A DNA stretch of 13,501 nucleotides from Alphaproteobacteria bacterium (GCA_021774355.1 JAJFJE010000115.1:1-13501); one strand, 5' to 3'; shown: positions 1 to 7,931, numbered from the stretch's first letter. The notes: generated from the letters alone by a model not told the origin. A program made the numbers and translations.

Positions 1-495
1 GCCCTGGTCGGCGGCCTGGCGGTACCAGAACGCGGCCCGGGCCGGATCCTGGTCGACCCCTTCGCCGCTTTCGAACATCAGGCCCAGATTATATTGCGCC
101 CCGGCATGGCCGGTCATCGCTGCCCGATAATACCACCTGGCCGCTTCGGTCTTGTCGACCGGCACGCCCGACCCGGAATCATAGAGCAGCGCCAGGTTGA
201 ACTGGGCATCCGGATTGCCCTTTTCGGCGGGCTGGCGGTACCATTTCGCGGCGTCCGCGTCGCTTTCGGGAACCCCCTGGCCATTGTCGAGCAGAACGCC
301 GAGGCCGAACTGGGCGTCCGAATCGCCGGCAGTCGCAAGGGGCAGCCAGACCCCATAGGCCCGGCCGTAATCACCGCTCTCATAGGCGGCAAAGCCGTCC
401 TGATAGGTCGCTTCGTCAGCCACGGCCGGGCTCAGCCAGCCGACCGCGAGGCCGGCCACCAAGCCGGCGGCAGGAAAGCGGCCTAAGCAGTTCAT
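1..495 (-). CDS. Secreted Sel1-repeat (tetratricopeptide-like) protein, 3' end missing
   Basis: The reading frame starts at an ATG whose complement is at 493-495 and stays open to the left edge (165 codons visible), so the C-terminus lies outside the window. Residues 1-26 look like a Sec signal peptide: a short polar start, a hydrophobic core (about residues 9-22), then an A-V-A cleavage site before Asp27. At least three Sel1-like repeats follow, recognisable by the recurring D-A-Q-(F/Y)-(N/G)-L-(A/G)-x-L pattern, G-x-G-V turns and A-A-x-W-Y-R-x-A helices. Sel1 repeats form alpha solenoids that mediate protein-protein contacts. Exported bacterial examples act in envelope, signalling or host-interaction roles, and the role here cannot be read. 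A possible GAGGA ribosome-binding sequence sits rather far (about 14 bases) before the ATG. The gene diverges from the LysR gene across 208 bases. Confidence 0.85.
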   Translation of the reverse strand, partial: MNCLGRFPAAGLVAGLAVGWLSPAVADEATYQDGFAAYESGDYGRAYGVWLPLATAGDSDAQFGLGVLLDNGQGVPESDADAAKWYRQPAEKGNPDAQFNLALLYDSGSGVPVDKTEAARWYYRAAMTGHAGAQYNLGLMFESGEGVDQDPARAAFWYRQAADQG

Positions 496-703
496 CGGGC
501 AGCACCAAATCCTCGGCCGAAGCCGGACTAATTACCGTCGATTTGGGGTTGTAGCATTTTCTGCCGCTCCCGCACCATGCCCGGAGCGTCACATTCGGGC
601 AACAGTCGGGCCTGAATCGTCACCCGCCGGCGTCCGGGAGACGGCATCCAAGCCCGCGATTTCATGTCGATTTTCCGGCCCGTCTCTGTACCATCCTGCG
701 GCC
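496..703. promoter_or_regulatory. Divergent intergenic region between the Sel1 gene and lysR-type gene
   Basis: This 208-base gap must hold the promoters of both flanking genes. It is more AT-rich than its surroundings near 525-562. I see an imperfect dyad at 578-601 (arms TGCCCG and CGGGCA, 12-base spacer) which could be an operator for the adjacent LysR-type regulator, since such regulators commonly bind dyads in the divergent promoter they share. No convincing -35/-10 pair was recognised in either direction, so the assignment rests mainly on gene arrangement. Confidence 0.35.
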
Positions 704-1618
704 ATGACCGATTGGGACGATCTTCGCCTGGTGCTGCAGATTCATCGTCTGGGCAGCCTGACCGCCGCCGGGCAGGCCCTGGGGCTGAACCAGTCGACGG
801 TGGGGCGTCGCCTGGCCGCCTTGCAGGACGGCCTTGGCGATCAATTGTTCGAGCGCACCCCCCGCGGCTATGTCGCGACCCCGGCCGGCCATCGCCTGGC
901 CCTGGCAGCCGAACGCATGGCCGCCGTGGTGGACGATCTTCAGGCCGAGCTGTCGGGGGCGCCGGCCGGCCTGGAAGGGCCGTTGCGCATCACCGCGCCC
1001 GACCTGCTGATCGCCTCGTTCCTGGCCGCCCGGCTGGTCAGCTTCGCCGCCCACCATCCCGGCCTGGGCATCGAACTGGTGTCGGACGAGCGGCCGCCGG
1101 CGCTGTCGCGGCGGGAAAGCGACCTGGCCTTGCGCTTCGCCGTGCCGGACCGGCCCGAACTGTTCGTCCGCCGGCTGGGCACGGTGGCCTTTGCCGTCTA
1201 TGCCGCGCCCAGCTATGTGGTGGCCGCGCAACTCGATCCCCAGGAGCGCCGGACCCCGGACGCCGGCTGCTTTGCCGGCAGCGATGCCATCGGCCCACCC
1301 GAGGAGTTGTCGACCGGCCCCGAGGCCCTGTGGTTCGCCCGGCTGGCGCGGGGTGCCCGCCCGGCCCTGCGGGTCGACGGCGCGCTGGCCCAGTTGGCCG
1401 CCGTCAAGACCGGCCTGGGCCTCGCCTTGCTGCCCTGCTTCCTGGCCGATCCCGAGCGCCTGACCCGGCTGACGGCGCCGGCCGCCTGCCCGACCCGCGA
1501 ATTATGGCTGGCCGTTCATCGCGACCTGCGCAACATGCCGCGGCTGCGCAGTGCGATCGATTTCCTGACCACCTTGACCCGCCAGGAGCGGACGACCCTG
1601 ACCGGCGGGCCCCATTAG
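704..1618 (+). CDS. LysR-family transcriptional regulator
   Basis: 304 residues, the normal size for the family. Residues about 3-62 form the winged helix-turn-helix: a hydrophobic first helix, the L-T-A-A-G-Q-A-L-G-L-N-Q-S-T-V-G-R-R-L recognition segment, then L-F-E-R-T-P-R-G-Y and T-P-A-G. These are hallmark positions of LysR proteins. From about residue 90 to the end is the periplasmic-binding-protein-like effector domain (P-L-R-I-T-A-P at its first strand). The ligand is unknown. No good Shine-Dalgarno precedes the ATG at 704. An ATG at 664 is in another frame and not an extension. The gene diverges from the Sel1 gene and converges on the esterase gene (23-base gap), so its target could be either neighbour or its own promoter. 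It belongs to the sub-group often annotated simply as LysR regulator with no named member that I recognise. Confidence 0.93.
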   Translation: MTDWDDLRLVLQIHRLGSLTAAGQALGLNQSTVGRRLAALQDGLGDQLFERTPRGYVATPAGHRLALAAERMAAVVDDLQAELSGAPAGLEGPLRITAPDLLIASFLAARLVSFAAHHPGLGIELVSDERPPALSRRESDLALRFAVPDRPELFVRRLGTVAFAVYAAPSYVVAAQLDPQERRTPDAGCFAGSDAIGPPEELSTGPEALWFARLARGARPALRVDGALAQLAAVKTGLGLALLPCFLADPERLTRLTAPAACPTRELWLAVHRDLRNMPRLRSAIDFLTTLTRQERTTLTGGPH

Positions 1619-1641
1619 GTCGGCCCCTCCGGGCTGCCCCG

Positions 1642-2601
1642 TCAGGCGGCGAAGGCGCTTTTCAGGGCGGCCCCGGCGGCCTCCAGCGCCCGCCGCCCCG
1701 CGGCCACGGCGCCACCGAACGAAATGAAACCGTGGATCTGGCCGGGATATTCGACCAGCGCGACGGGGACCCCTGCGGCTTCCAGGGCCGCGGCATAGGC
1801 GACGCCCTCGTCATGCAGCGGGTCATAGCCGGCAACGGCGATATAGGCCGGCGGCAGGCCGCCCAGGCGGGGATGGCGCAGGGGCGAGAGCCGCGGATCG
1901 GCGGCGTCTGTCCCCGCCGGCACGTAGTGCTGCAGGAACCAGGCCATCATATCGAGTTCGAGGAAATAGCCGTTGGCGTTGGCGAGGCGCGAGCGGAAAT
2001 CCCGATCCGGCGCCGCGGTCAGGTCGACCGCCGGATAGAGCAGCACCTGGAACATCGGCGCCGGCCGGCCGGCATCGCGCGCCTGCTGGGCCACCACGGT
2101 CGCCAGGTTGCCCCCTGCGGAATCGCCCCCGACCGCCAGCCGGGTGGCGTCGCCGCCGATTTCGGCGGCGTGGTCGAACACCCATTGGGTGGCCGCCAGG
2201 GCATCGTCGACCGCGGCCGGGAAAGGCGCCTCGGGGGCCAGCCGATAGGCCACCGAGACCACCAGGCATTTGGCGCTATTGGCCAGCTGGCGGCAGGGGG
2301 CGTCGTGGCTCTGCAGGCTGCCGATGACGAAGCCGCCGCCGTGGAAGAACACCAGGATCGGCAGCAGGCCGCCTGGCGCCGCCACCGGGGTATAGAGCCG
2401 CAGCGCCAGGGAACCGCCGCCGCCGGGGATGGTGCGGTCCTCGACCTTGCCGATCGGCACGTCCCGGGCATCGACCAGCTGGATCATGGTTTCCATCATC
2501 TGGCGGGCGATCGCCGGCGCGACGTGATGGATCTTGGGCGCGCCCATGGCGGCCATCTGGTCGAGCAGGGCGCGGATCTGGGGGTCGAGCGTCATCGGCA
2601 T
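1642..2601 (-). CDS. Alpha/beta hydrolase, hormone-sensitive-lipase (family IV) esterase
   Basis: 319 residues, typical of the HSL-like carboxylesterases that cleave short acyl esters in the cytoplasm. Visible landmarks in order: oxyanion-hole H-G-G-G at 87-90, a Y-R-L-A-P-E segment at 119-124, nucleophile elbow G-D-S-A-G-G with Ser161, acid Asp260 (in Y-D-P-L-H-D-E) and catalytic His290 (in I-H-G-F). The full triad is therefore intact. The N-terminal helices (residues about 1-45) would form the cap over the active site. Start choice: ATG codons lie at 2601 and 2595. The strong AAGGGAG sequence is only two bases from the first but eight bases from the second, so 2595 (317 residues) may be the real start. 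The gene is 45 bases downstream of the YheT-type hydrolase gene on the same strand and may be co-transcribed. The natural substrate is unknown. Confidence 0.93.
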   Translation of the reverse strand: MPMTLDPQIRALLDQMAAMGAPKIHHVAPAIARQMMETMIQLVDARDVPIGKVEDRTIPGGGGSLALRLYTPVAAPGGLLPILVFFHGGGFVIGSLQSHDAPCRQLANSAKCLVVSVAYRLAPEAPFPAAVDDALAATQWVFDHAAEIGGDATRLAVGGDSAGGNLATVVAQQARDAGRPAPMFQVLLYPAVDLTAAPDRDFRSRLANANGYFLELDMMAWFLQHYVPAGTDAADPRLSPLRHPRLGGLPPAYIAVAGYDPLHDEGVAYAAALEAAGVPVALVEYPGQIHGFISFGGAVAAGRRALEAAGAALKSAFAA

Positions 2602-2646
2602 GTCTCCCTTGGCCGAGCAGCAGAGTGCCGGGCGCCCTGCGCCCTG

Positions 2647-3633
2647 TCACCCCGGAATTGCGTGGTCGAGAAACCGCTCCAGAGCCGCCAGCCACCAGAT
2701 CCCCTCCGGCCCATGAAAGCCGACATGGCCGCCGCGCCGGGTGAGCACCGGGTAGAGGGCGGGATTGGCCGCCCAGTCGACCCGCCGGTAGGGCGCGAAC
2801 GGGACCACCGGATCGTCTTCCGCCATGATCACCAGGGCCGGGATCCGAATCTGGCCGAGCCGGTCGAGGGCGCCGTTCGCGGCATAGAACCCGGCCGCCG
2901 AGGGATAGCCGTGGCGTGGCGCGGTCACCGTCTGGTCGAAGCGGACGAAATTCGTCGCCAGCGCCGCGGCCGCGCGCAGGGCCTCGCTCAGCTCGGCACC
3001 CGGGGCGACATATTCCGCCTTGAACTGGCGCATCATCACGGCCTGGTAGAGGGTGGCCCGCCGGCGCATCAGGTTGAGCGTGGTCGCCTGCAGGTCGATC
3101 GGGGCCGACAGGGCGACGACCGCGCGCAGCCGCCCGGCCTCTGCGCCGATCTCCCCGGCCAGCTTCAGCACGGTATTGCCGCCCAGGGAAAAGCCCATGG
3201 CGACCACCCCGGCGGGGACCAGCATGGGGGTGAGGGCGGCGATCGCCTGGCGCAGATCGTCCGAGCGGCCGGCATGGTAATGGCCCCGGCAATCGGCGCG
3301 CGAGGGACCGGCACCCCGCAGATTGAGGCGCAGCACGACATGGCCACGGGCGTTCAGCCGGGCGCTGGCCTCCCGCATGTACAGACTGTCCTCGGTGCCG
3401 GCCAGGCCATGGGCCAGCAGCACCAGGGGCCGGCCGGCGACCGGGCGGAGCGGCCGGTCCAAGGCCCCGTGCAGGCGGTCCCCGTCACTCAGGGGCAGGA
3501 CCAGGCGCTCGCTGCGGCAGCCGGCCGATGGCGGCGCCCGTCCGATCAGCGGATTGCGCAGGGTCTGGAGGGTGCCGCCCAGCCAGGGCAGCCGCTGCCG
3601 GAACGGCCCCAGGCCCAGGCGGGCGTCGATCAT
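2647..3633 (-). CDS. YheT-family alpha/beta hydrolase
   Basis: 328 residues, the normal length for the YheT/ABHD1-3-like group of alpha/beta hydrolases (putative esterases). Evidence: N-terminal R-N-P-L-I (26-30), the L-L-A-H-G-L-A-G segment (72-79) forming the oxyanion strand, the R-L-N-L-R-G-A-G motif (102-109), nucleophile elbow G-F-S-L-G-G-N with Ser149, likely acid Asp274 (in E-D-D-P-V-V-P) and His303 (in G-G-H-V-G-F). The triad is complete. The ATG overlaps the stop codon of the upstream FAD-oxidase gene (ATGA), with no separate strong ribosome binding site, so translation is probably coupled. Members have been linked to ester hydrolysis but no physiological substrate is firmly known. 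It is unrelated in subfamily to the adjacent HSL-type esterase, so the pair is not a recent tandem duplication. Confidence 0.92.
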   Translation of the reverse strand: MIDARLGLGPFRQRLPWLGGTLQTLRNPLIGRAPPSAGCRSERLVLPLSDGDRLHGALDRPLRPVAGRPLVLLAHGLAGTEDSLYMREASARLNARGHVVLRLNLRGAGPSRADCRGHYHAGRSDDLRQAIAALTPMLVPAGVVAMGFSLGGNTVLKLAGEIGAEAGRLRAVVALSAPIDLQATTLNLMRRRATLYQAVMMRQFKAEYVAPGAELSEALRAAAALATNFVRFDQTVTAPRHGYPSAAGFYAANGALDRLGQIRIPALVIMAEDDPVVPFAPYRRVDWAANPALYPVLTRRGGHVGFHGPEGIWWLAALERFLDHAIPG

Positions 3634-5054
3634 GCCGGTCGCACCAGCTTGCCCGGGTTCATCAGATCGCCGGGATCCAGGGCCTGCTTGAGCGCCGCCA
3701 TCAGGGACCGCTCGACCGGATCGTGATAGCGGTCGATGGCGTCGATCTTCAGCCGGCCGAGCCCATGTTCCGCAGCGATCGAGCCGCCATGGGCATGGAC
3801 GATATCGTGCACCACCAGGGCCAGTTCGTCGGTCCGGGCGAGGAAGGCCGCGCCGTCCAGGCCGGGCGGCTGGGTCAGGTTGAAATGCAGGTTGCCGTCG
3901 CCCAGATGGCCGAAGACGACCGGGCGCACGCCGGGGGCCGCCGCCTCGACCGCCGCCAGGGCCTGCGCGACGAACCCGCCCAGGGCCGCGAGGGGCAGGG
4001 CCACATCATGTTTCAGGCTGGCGCCCTGGGGCGTCTGGGCATCGGAAAGATGTTCCCGCAGGGCCCACAGGGCCATGGCCTGGGCCTCGGACTCCGCGAT
4101 GGTGCCGTCGCACGCCTCGCCGGCCTCGAAGGCGGCGGCCAGAACGGTCTCGACCGTGTCGTGCAAGGCGTGATCCCCCAGCACTTCGAGCAGGACATAC
4201 CAGGGCGCCACGGTTTCCAGGGGCCGGCGGCTGCCCGCCAGGAAGGCGAGCACGAACTGAAGGCCCCGTTCGCTGAAGATCTCGCAGGCCGACAGGGTCT
4301 GGCCGGCGGCAGCCCGCAGGCGGCCGAACAGCGCGAGTCCCGCGGCGACGTCGGGCACCGCCGCCAGGGCCACCACCCGTTCGGCCGGGCGGGGCCACAG
4401 GCGCAGGCAGGCGGCGGTGACCACCCCCAGGGTGCCCTCCGAACCGATGAACAGCTGCTTCAGATCATAGCCCGTATTGTCCTTGCGCAACGACCGCAGG
4501 CCGTTCCACAAGCGCCCGTCGGGCAGCACCACTTCCAGCCCCAGCACCTGTTCGCGGGTCATGCCATAGCGCAGGACATGGATGCCGCCGGCATTGGTCG
4601 CGACATTGCCGCCGATGGTGCAACTGCCCTGGGAGGCCAGGGACACCGGATAGAGCCGGTCGACCGCGGCAGCTGCCGCCTGGACCCCGGCCAGGGTCAC
4701 CCCGGCTTCGGCCACCAGGGTGTCGTCGATCGGGTCGACCGCCCGGATGCGGTTCAGCCGGGTCAGGGAGAGCAGCAGTTCCGCGCCATGCTCGAACGGG
4801 GTGCCGCCGCCGACCAGGCCGGTATTGCCGCCCTGGGGCACCAGGGCGACCCCGGCCGCCGCGCACAGGCCGACCACGGCCTGGACCTCGGCGGTGGTGC
4901 CCGGCCGCAGGACCAGCGGCGTATCGCCCCGATAGCGGCGGCGCCAATCGGTCAGATAGGGCGCCTTGTCGGCCTCCGACTCGACCGTGCCGGCCGGGCC
5001 CAGCAGATCCTTCAGGCGGGCCAGGAGAGCGGCGCTGGGGCGCTGGACCATCAT
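3630..5054 (-). CDS. FAD-linked oxidase, GlcD / D-2-hydroxyglutarate dehydrogenase type
   Basis: 474 residues, the usual length for this family. N-terminal FAD-binding type 4 (PCMH) domain: the P-Q-G-G-N-T-G-L-V-G-G loop at 73-83 for FAD pyrophosphate, then G-S-C-T-I-G-G-N-V-A-T-N-A-G-G and D-N-T-G-Y-D-L-K-Q-L-F-I-G-S-E-G-T-L-G. C-terminal FAD-oxidase domain: G-H-L-G-D-G-N-L-H at 382-390 and E-H-G-L-G at 429-433, carrying His383, His390, Glu429 and His430, which in relatives hold the metal that binds the 2-hydroxyacid carboxylate. The end D-P-G-D-L-M-N-P-G-K is also diagnostic. The best guess is oxidation of D-2-hydroxyglutarate or a similar D-2-hydroxyacid, with electrons passed to an acceptor; D-lactate or glycolate cannot be excluded. 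There is no glcE/glcF neighbour, which argues against glycolate oxidase. A GGGAGG sequence lies about five bases before the ATG, which directly follows the sua5 stop codon. Confidence 0.92.
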   Translation of the reverse strand: MMVQRPSAALLARLKDLLGPAGTVESEADKAPYLTDWRRRYRGDTPLVLRPGTTAEVQAVVGLCAAAGVALVPQGGNTGLVGGGTPFEHGAELLLSLTRLNRIRAVDPIDDTLVAEAGVTLAGVQAAAAAVDRLYPVSLASQGSCTIGGNVATNAGGIHVLRYGMTREQVLGLEVVLPDGRLWNGLRSLRKDNTGYDLKQLFIGSEGTLGVVTAACLRLWPRPAERVVALAAVPDVAAGLALFGRLRAAAGQTLSACEIFSERGLQFVLAFLAGSRRPLETVAPWYVLLEVLGDHALHDTVETVLAAAFEAGEACDGTIAESEAQAMALWALREHLSDAQTPQGASLKHDVALPLAALGGFVAQALAAVEAAAPGVRPVVFGHLGDGNLHFNLTQPPGLDGAAFLARTDELALVVHDIVHAHGGSIAAEHGLGRLKIDAIDRYHDPVERSLMAALKQALDPGDLMNPGKLVRPA

Positions 5055-6029
5055 TCAACCCTCCCGGGGGGCGGCCGCCCGGCTGAGGCGGTCGATGATC
5101 GCCTCGCCCAGGCCCCGGGCCGGGATCGGCATCACGGCGATCCGCCCGGCGCCGCTGCGGTCCAGGATGCGAAGCATGGCGAACAGGTTGGCGGCAGCCT
5201 CGGTGGTGTCGGCGGACGCCGACAGGTTGAGGGTCATCCGCCCGCCCGCCGGGGCCGTCGGGCCAAAGGCGAGCAGGGCCTCGTCGGGGGCAACGGTCGT
5301 CGCGTTCAGGCGCAGCAGGGCCCGGGGAGCATAATGCGAGGCCAGCCGCCCGGGCGCCAGCGCCATTCCGTCGCGGTCCCGGGCACCGGGATCGGTCAGC
5401 GGGCCGGCGACCGCCTCCAGCGCGGCCCGCGGGATGCCACCGGGGCGCAGCAACAAGGGCGGGCCGCCGTCGAGCAGGCCGATAATGGTCGATTCGAGGC
5501 CCAGCCGGGTGGCGCCGCCGTCGATCACCAGGGCCACGGTCCCGGGCGCGAAGGCTTCGGCCACGGCGTCGGCGCGGGTCGGGCTGAGCCGGCCGGACGG
5601 ATTGGCGGACGGCGCGGCAAGCGGACGGCAGCAGGCCTCGAGCAGGGCCAGGGCAACCCCATGGTCGGGAACCCGCAGGGCGACCGTCGGCTGGCCCGCA
5701 CTGACCAGGTCGGACAGGCCGCAATCGGCGCGGCGCGGCACCACCAGGGTCAGCGCCCCGGGCCAGAACGCTTCGGCCAGCGCCATGGCCAGGCGGTCGA
5801 AGCGGCCGAAGCGGGCGGCCTGCCCGGCATCGGGCAGATGCACGATCAGCGGATTGAAACGCGGCCGCCCCTTGGCCGCATAGAGCCGGGCGACCGCCCG
5901 GTCGTTGCCGGCATCGGCGCCGAGGCCATAGACAGTCTCGGTCGGGAAACCTATCAATTGCCCCTGTTCGATCGCCGCCGCTGCCCGGGCGAAGGTCTGG
6001 GCTGTCGGAAGCGCGACCGGAACCGTCAT
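5055..6029 (-). CDS. sua5: L-threonylcarbamoyladenylate synthase (Sua5/YrdC/YciO family)
   Basis: 324 residues with both Sua5 domains. It makes threonylcarbamoyl-AMP from threonine, bicarbonate and ATP, the first step of t6A modification at position 37 of tRNAs reading ANN codons. The YrdC domain (about 10-200) shows F-P-T-E-T-V-Y-G-L-G (28-37), K-G-R-P-R-F-N-P-L (53-61) for nucleotide and threonine binding, S-A-N-x-S-G (141-146) and L-R-P-G-G-I-P (194-200). The P-G-R-L-A-S-H-Y-A-P linker (226-235) leads into the C-terminal Sua5 domain, so this is the long Sua5 form and not the short TsaC. The frame is open far upstream (to 6899), but the family N-terminus fits the ATG at 6029; the longer reading would run antisense through the acyl-CoA dehydrogenase gene. 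No clear ribosome binding site precedes the ATG. It is first in a tight operon with the FAD oxidase and YheT hydrolase. Confidence 0.94.
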   Translation of the reverse strand: MTVPVALPTAQTFARAAAAIEQGQLIGFPTETVYGLGADAGNDRAVARLYAAKGRPRFNPLIVHLPDAGQAARFGRFDRLAMALAEAFWPGALTLVVPRRADCGLSDLVSAGQPTVALRVPDHGVALALLEACCRPLAAPSANPSGRLSPTRADAVAEAFAPGTVALVIDGGATRLGLESTIIGLLDGGPPLLLRPGGIPRAALEAVAGPLTDPGARDRDGMALAPGRLASHYAPRALLRLNATTVAPDEALLAFGPTAPAGGRMTLNLSASADTTEAAANLFAMLRILDRSGAGRIAVMPIPARGLGEAIIDRLSRAAAPREG

Positions 6030-6119
6030 GTGAAGACCGTGATGGGCGGGATTGCTCGCCCCCGGATTAGCATAGAGTCGGCTCTGCCGAAACGCCGCGT
6101 TGCCTTGGGGAGGGCGCCT
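6030..6119. promoter_or_regulatory. Divergent promoter region sua5 / acyl-CoA dehydrogenase
   Basis: These 90 bases separate two head-to-head genes and must carry elements for both. The only clear signal is the ribosome binding site of the plus-strand gene: a GGGGAGGG run ending six bases before the ATG at 6120. The AT-rich patch at 6065-6075 is the likeliest place for a -10 element in one or both directions, but no -35/-10 pair with proper spacing stood out. Confidence 0.35.
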
Positions 6120-7913
6120 ATGACTGTCTACGCACCGCCATTGCGGGAATTCCTCTTCACCCTCGAGACGATCGGCCGGCTCGACGCCCTCGCCGCGATC
6201 CCCGCCTATGACGTGATCAGCACGGAACTGGCCGAACAGGTCCTGGAAGAGGCCGGCAAGCTGGGCCGCGACGTCATCGCGCCGACCAATCCGATCGGCG
6301 ACCGCCAGCGGATCACCCTGGAGAACGGCGTGGTGCGCATGCCCGAGGCGTTCCACCAGGCCTATCGCGCCTATGTCGACGGCGGCTGGCCCGGCGTGCC
6401 CTTCGATCCCGACTATGGCGGCCAGGGCCTGCCCTGGGTGCTCAGTTGCCAGATCCAGGAGGTCTGGACCGCCGGCAACATGGCCTTCAGCCTGATCATG
6501 CTGCTCAACCAGGGCGCCATCGAAGCGCTGGCGGCCCATGGCACCGCCGAACAGAAGGCGACCTACCTGGACAAGATGGTGGCTGGGTCCTGGACCGGCA
6601 CCATGAACCTGACCGAGCCCCAGGCCGGCAGCGACCTGGGCGACATCAAGACCCGAGCCGTCCCGGCCGGTGACGGCAGCTGGCGGATCACGGGCCAGAA
6701 GATCTTCATCACCTTCGGCGAGCACGATCTGTCGGACAACATCATCCACCTGGTGCTGGCCCGCACCCCCGGGGCACCGGCCGGCACCCGGGGCATTTCC
6801 TGCTTCATCGTGCCCAAATTCCTGCCCCAGCCGGACGGCACGCCGGGCCAGCGCAACGACCTTGCCTGCGTCGCCCTGGAACACAAGCTGGGCATTCACG
6901 GCAGCCCCACCTGCGTCATGGCCTTCGGCGACAACGACGCCTGCGTCGGCTATCTGCTGGGCCAGGAAAACCGCGGCCTGCCGGCCATGTTCACCATGAT
7001 GAACAATGCCCGGCTATCGGTCGGCCTGCAGGGCCTGGCGGTCGCGGAACGGGCCTATCAGCAGGCCCGGGCCTATGCCAATGAGCGCCGTCAGGGCCGC
7101 CTGCCGGGCACCGCCGGCGCCGCGCCGATCGTCGCCCATCCGGACGTCCGGCGCATGCTGATGACCATGTGCTCGACCATCGACGCGATGCGCGCCATGG
7201 TCTGCCGCAATGCCCTGGCGCTCGACCTGGCACGCGCCGCGGCCGATCCCGAGGAAGCCCGGGCCGAACGCGCTTTGGCCGACCTGCTGACCCCGATCAC
7301 CAAATCCTGGTGCACCGACCGCGGCGTCGACCTGGCCTCGCTGAATATCCAGATCCATGGCGGCATGGGCTTCATCGAGGAGACAGGGGCCGCCCAGCAC
7401 TGGCGCGATGCCCGGATCGCCCCGATCTACGAAGGCACCAACGGCATCCAGGCAATCGATCTTGTGACCCGCAAGCTGGCGGCCAACGGCGCCGCCGCGG
7501 TCCACGCCCTGATTGCCGAGATGCAGGCCTTCCAGGCCGAACTGGCGACCGAGGACGGCGACCTGGGGGCGATCGCCGCCGAGCTGGGGACCGGGATTGC
7601 GGCCTTCGCCCAGGCCACCGCCTGGCTGCTGGACCGCAGCGGCAGCGCCCCCGACGATGTCCTGGCCAATGCCATGGCCTATCTCGAAATGGCCGGCGCC
7701 GTGATCGGCGGCTACCTGCTGGCCCGCATGGCGGTGGCCGCGGCGGACAAGCTCGCCGGGCAGGCGGCGGGCGACGCCTTCCTTGAAGGCCGCATCGTGT
7801 CGGCGCGGTTTTTCGCCGAACAACGACTGGGGCCCGCGGCCGCCCTGCTCGGCCCGGTGACCCGTGGCAACGCCCTGCTCGACCGTGCCGCCGCTCTGAT
7901 TCTAGTAAATTGA
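6120..7913 (+). CDS. Acyl-CoA dehydrogenase, long DmdC-like form
   Basis: 597 residues. FAD-dependent alpha,beta-dehydrogenation of an acyl-CoA. Segments: N-terminal helical extension and domain (about 1-155), beta domain with M-N-L-T-E-P-Q-A-G-S-D-L-G (162-174) and W-R-I-T-G-Q-K-I-F-I-T, then the C-terminal helical domain with Q-I-H-G-G-M-G-F and Y-E-G-T-N-G-I-Q. Glu438 in the Y-E-G-T motif is the expected catalytic base. About 130 further residues after the catalytic motif form the extra C-terminal domain found in the roughly 600-residue group that includes 3-methylthiopropanoyl-CoA dehydrogenase (DmdC). Membership of this group does not fix the substrate, and long or medium straight-chain acyl-CoAs are equally possible. 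The start is secure: GGGGAGGG then ATG at 6120. The in-frame open stretch upstream of 6120 runs antisense to sua5 and others and is not coding. It is first gene of a plus-strand cluster; its TGA overlaps an AT-rich dyad before the MBL gene. Confidence 0.94.
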   Translation: MTVYAPPLREFLFTLETIGRLDALAAIPAYDVISTELAEQVLEEAGKLGRDVIAPTNPIGDRQRITLENGVVRMPEAFHQAYRAYVDGGWPGVPFDPDYGGQGLPWVLSCQIQEVWTAGNMAFSLIMLLNQGAIEALAAHGTAEQKATYLDKMVAGSWTGTMNLTEPQAGSDLGDIKTRAVPAGDGSWRITGQKIFITFGEHDLSDNIIHLVLARTPGAPAGTRGISCFIVPKFLPQPDGTPGQRNDLACVALEHKLGIHGSPTCVMAFGDNDACVGYLLGQENRGLPAMFTMMNNARLSVGLQGLAVAERAYQQARAYANERRQGRLPGTAGAAPIVAHPDVRRMLMTMCSTIDAMRAMVCRNALALDLARAAADPEEARAERALADLLTPITKSWCTDRGVDLASLNIQIHGGMGFIEETGAAQHWRDARIAPIYEGTNGIQAIDLVTRKLAANGAAAVHALIAEMQAFQAELATEDGDLGAIAAELGTGIAAFAQATAWLLDRSGSAPDDVLANAMAYLEMAGAVIGGYLLARMAVAAADKLAGQAAGDAFLEGRIVSARFFAEQRLGPAAALLGPVTRGNALLDRAAALILVN

Positions 7914-7931
7914 CAAAAAGTCAGTTATAAC
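7908..7931 (+). promoter_or_regulatory. AT-rich dyad, possible operator/promoter before the MBL-fold gene
   Basis: In a region of high GC, this patch contains the perfect inverted repeat TGAC-AAAAA-GTCA (7911-7923), extendable with A-A / T-T pairs to 7908-7926, followed by TATAAC at 7926-7931. TTGACA at 7910-7915 matches a perfect -35 hexamer, but only 10 bases separate it from TATAAC, so it is not a standard sigma-70 promoter as it stands. The dyad has the size and symmetry of a site for a dimeric repressor (for example TetR or FNR-like geometry). This is inference from pattern only. Confidence 0.35.

Noticed and set aside
1619..1641. Bidirectional terminator between the convergent lysR and esterase genes
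   Set aside because: Only a four-base GCCC/GGGC stem with no T-run on either side; too weak to call.
664..3726. Very long plus-strand open frame (about 1020 codons) covering the lysR, esterase and YheT regions
   Set aside because: Arg/Gly/Pro/Ala-rich, low-complexity translation with no domain. It overlaps four well-supported genes in other frames. Long antisense open frames are expected in DNA this GC-rich.
3528..6119. Upstream in-frame extension of the acyl-CoA dehydrogenase (over 860 codons)
   Set aside because: It lies antisense to the FAD oxidase and sua5 genes, has Gly/Gln/Arg-rich unstructured translation, and the dehydrogenase has a strong ribosome binding site and family-like start at 6120.
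6030..6899. N-terminal extension of the Sua5 frame
   Set aside because: It is antisense to the dehydrogenase, and the Sua5 family N-terminus begins at the ATG at 6029.
7910..7931. Standard sigma-70 promoter from TTGACA and TATAAC
   Set aside because: The spacer is only 10 bases instead of about 17, so it was recorded as a dyad/operator candidate.
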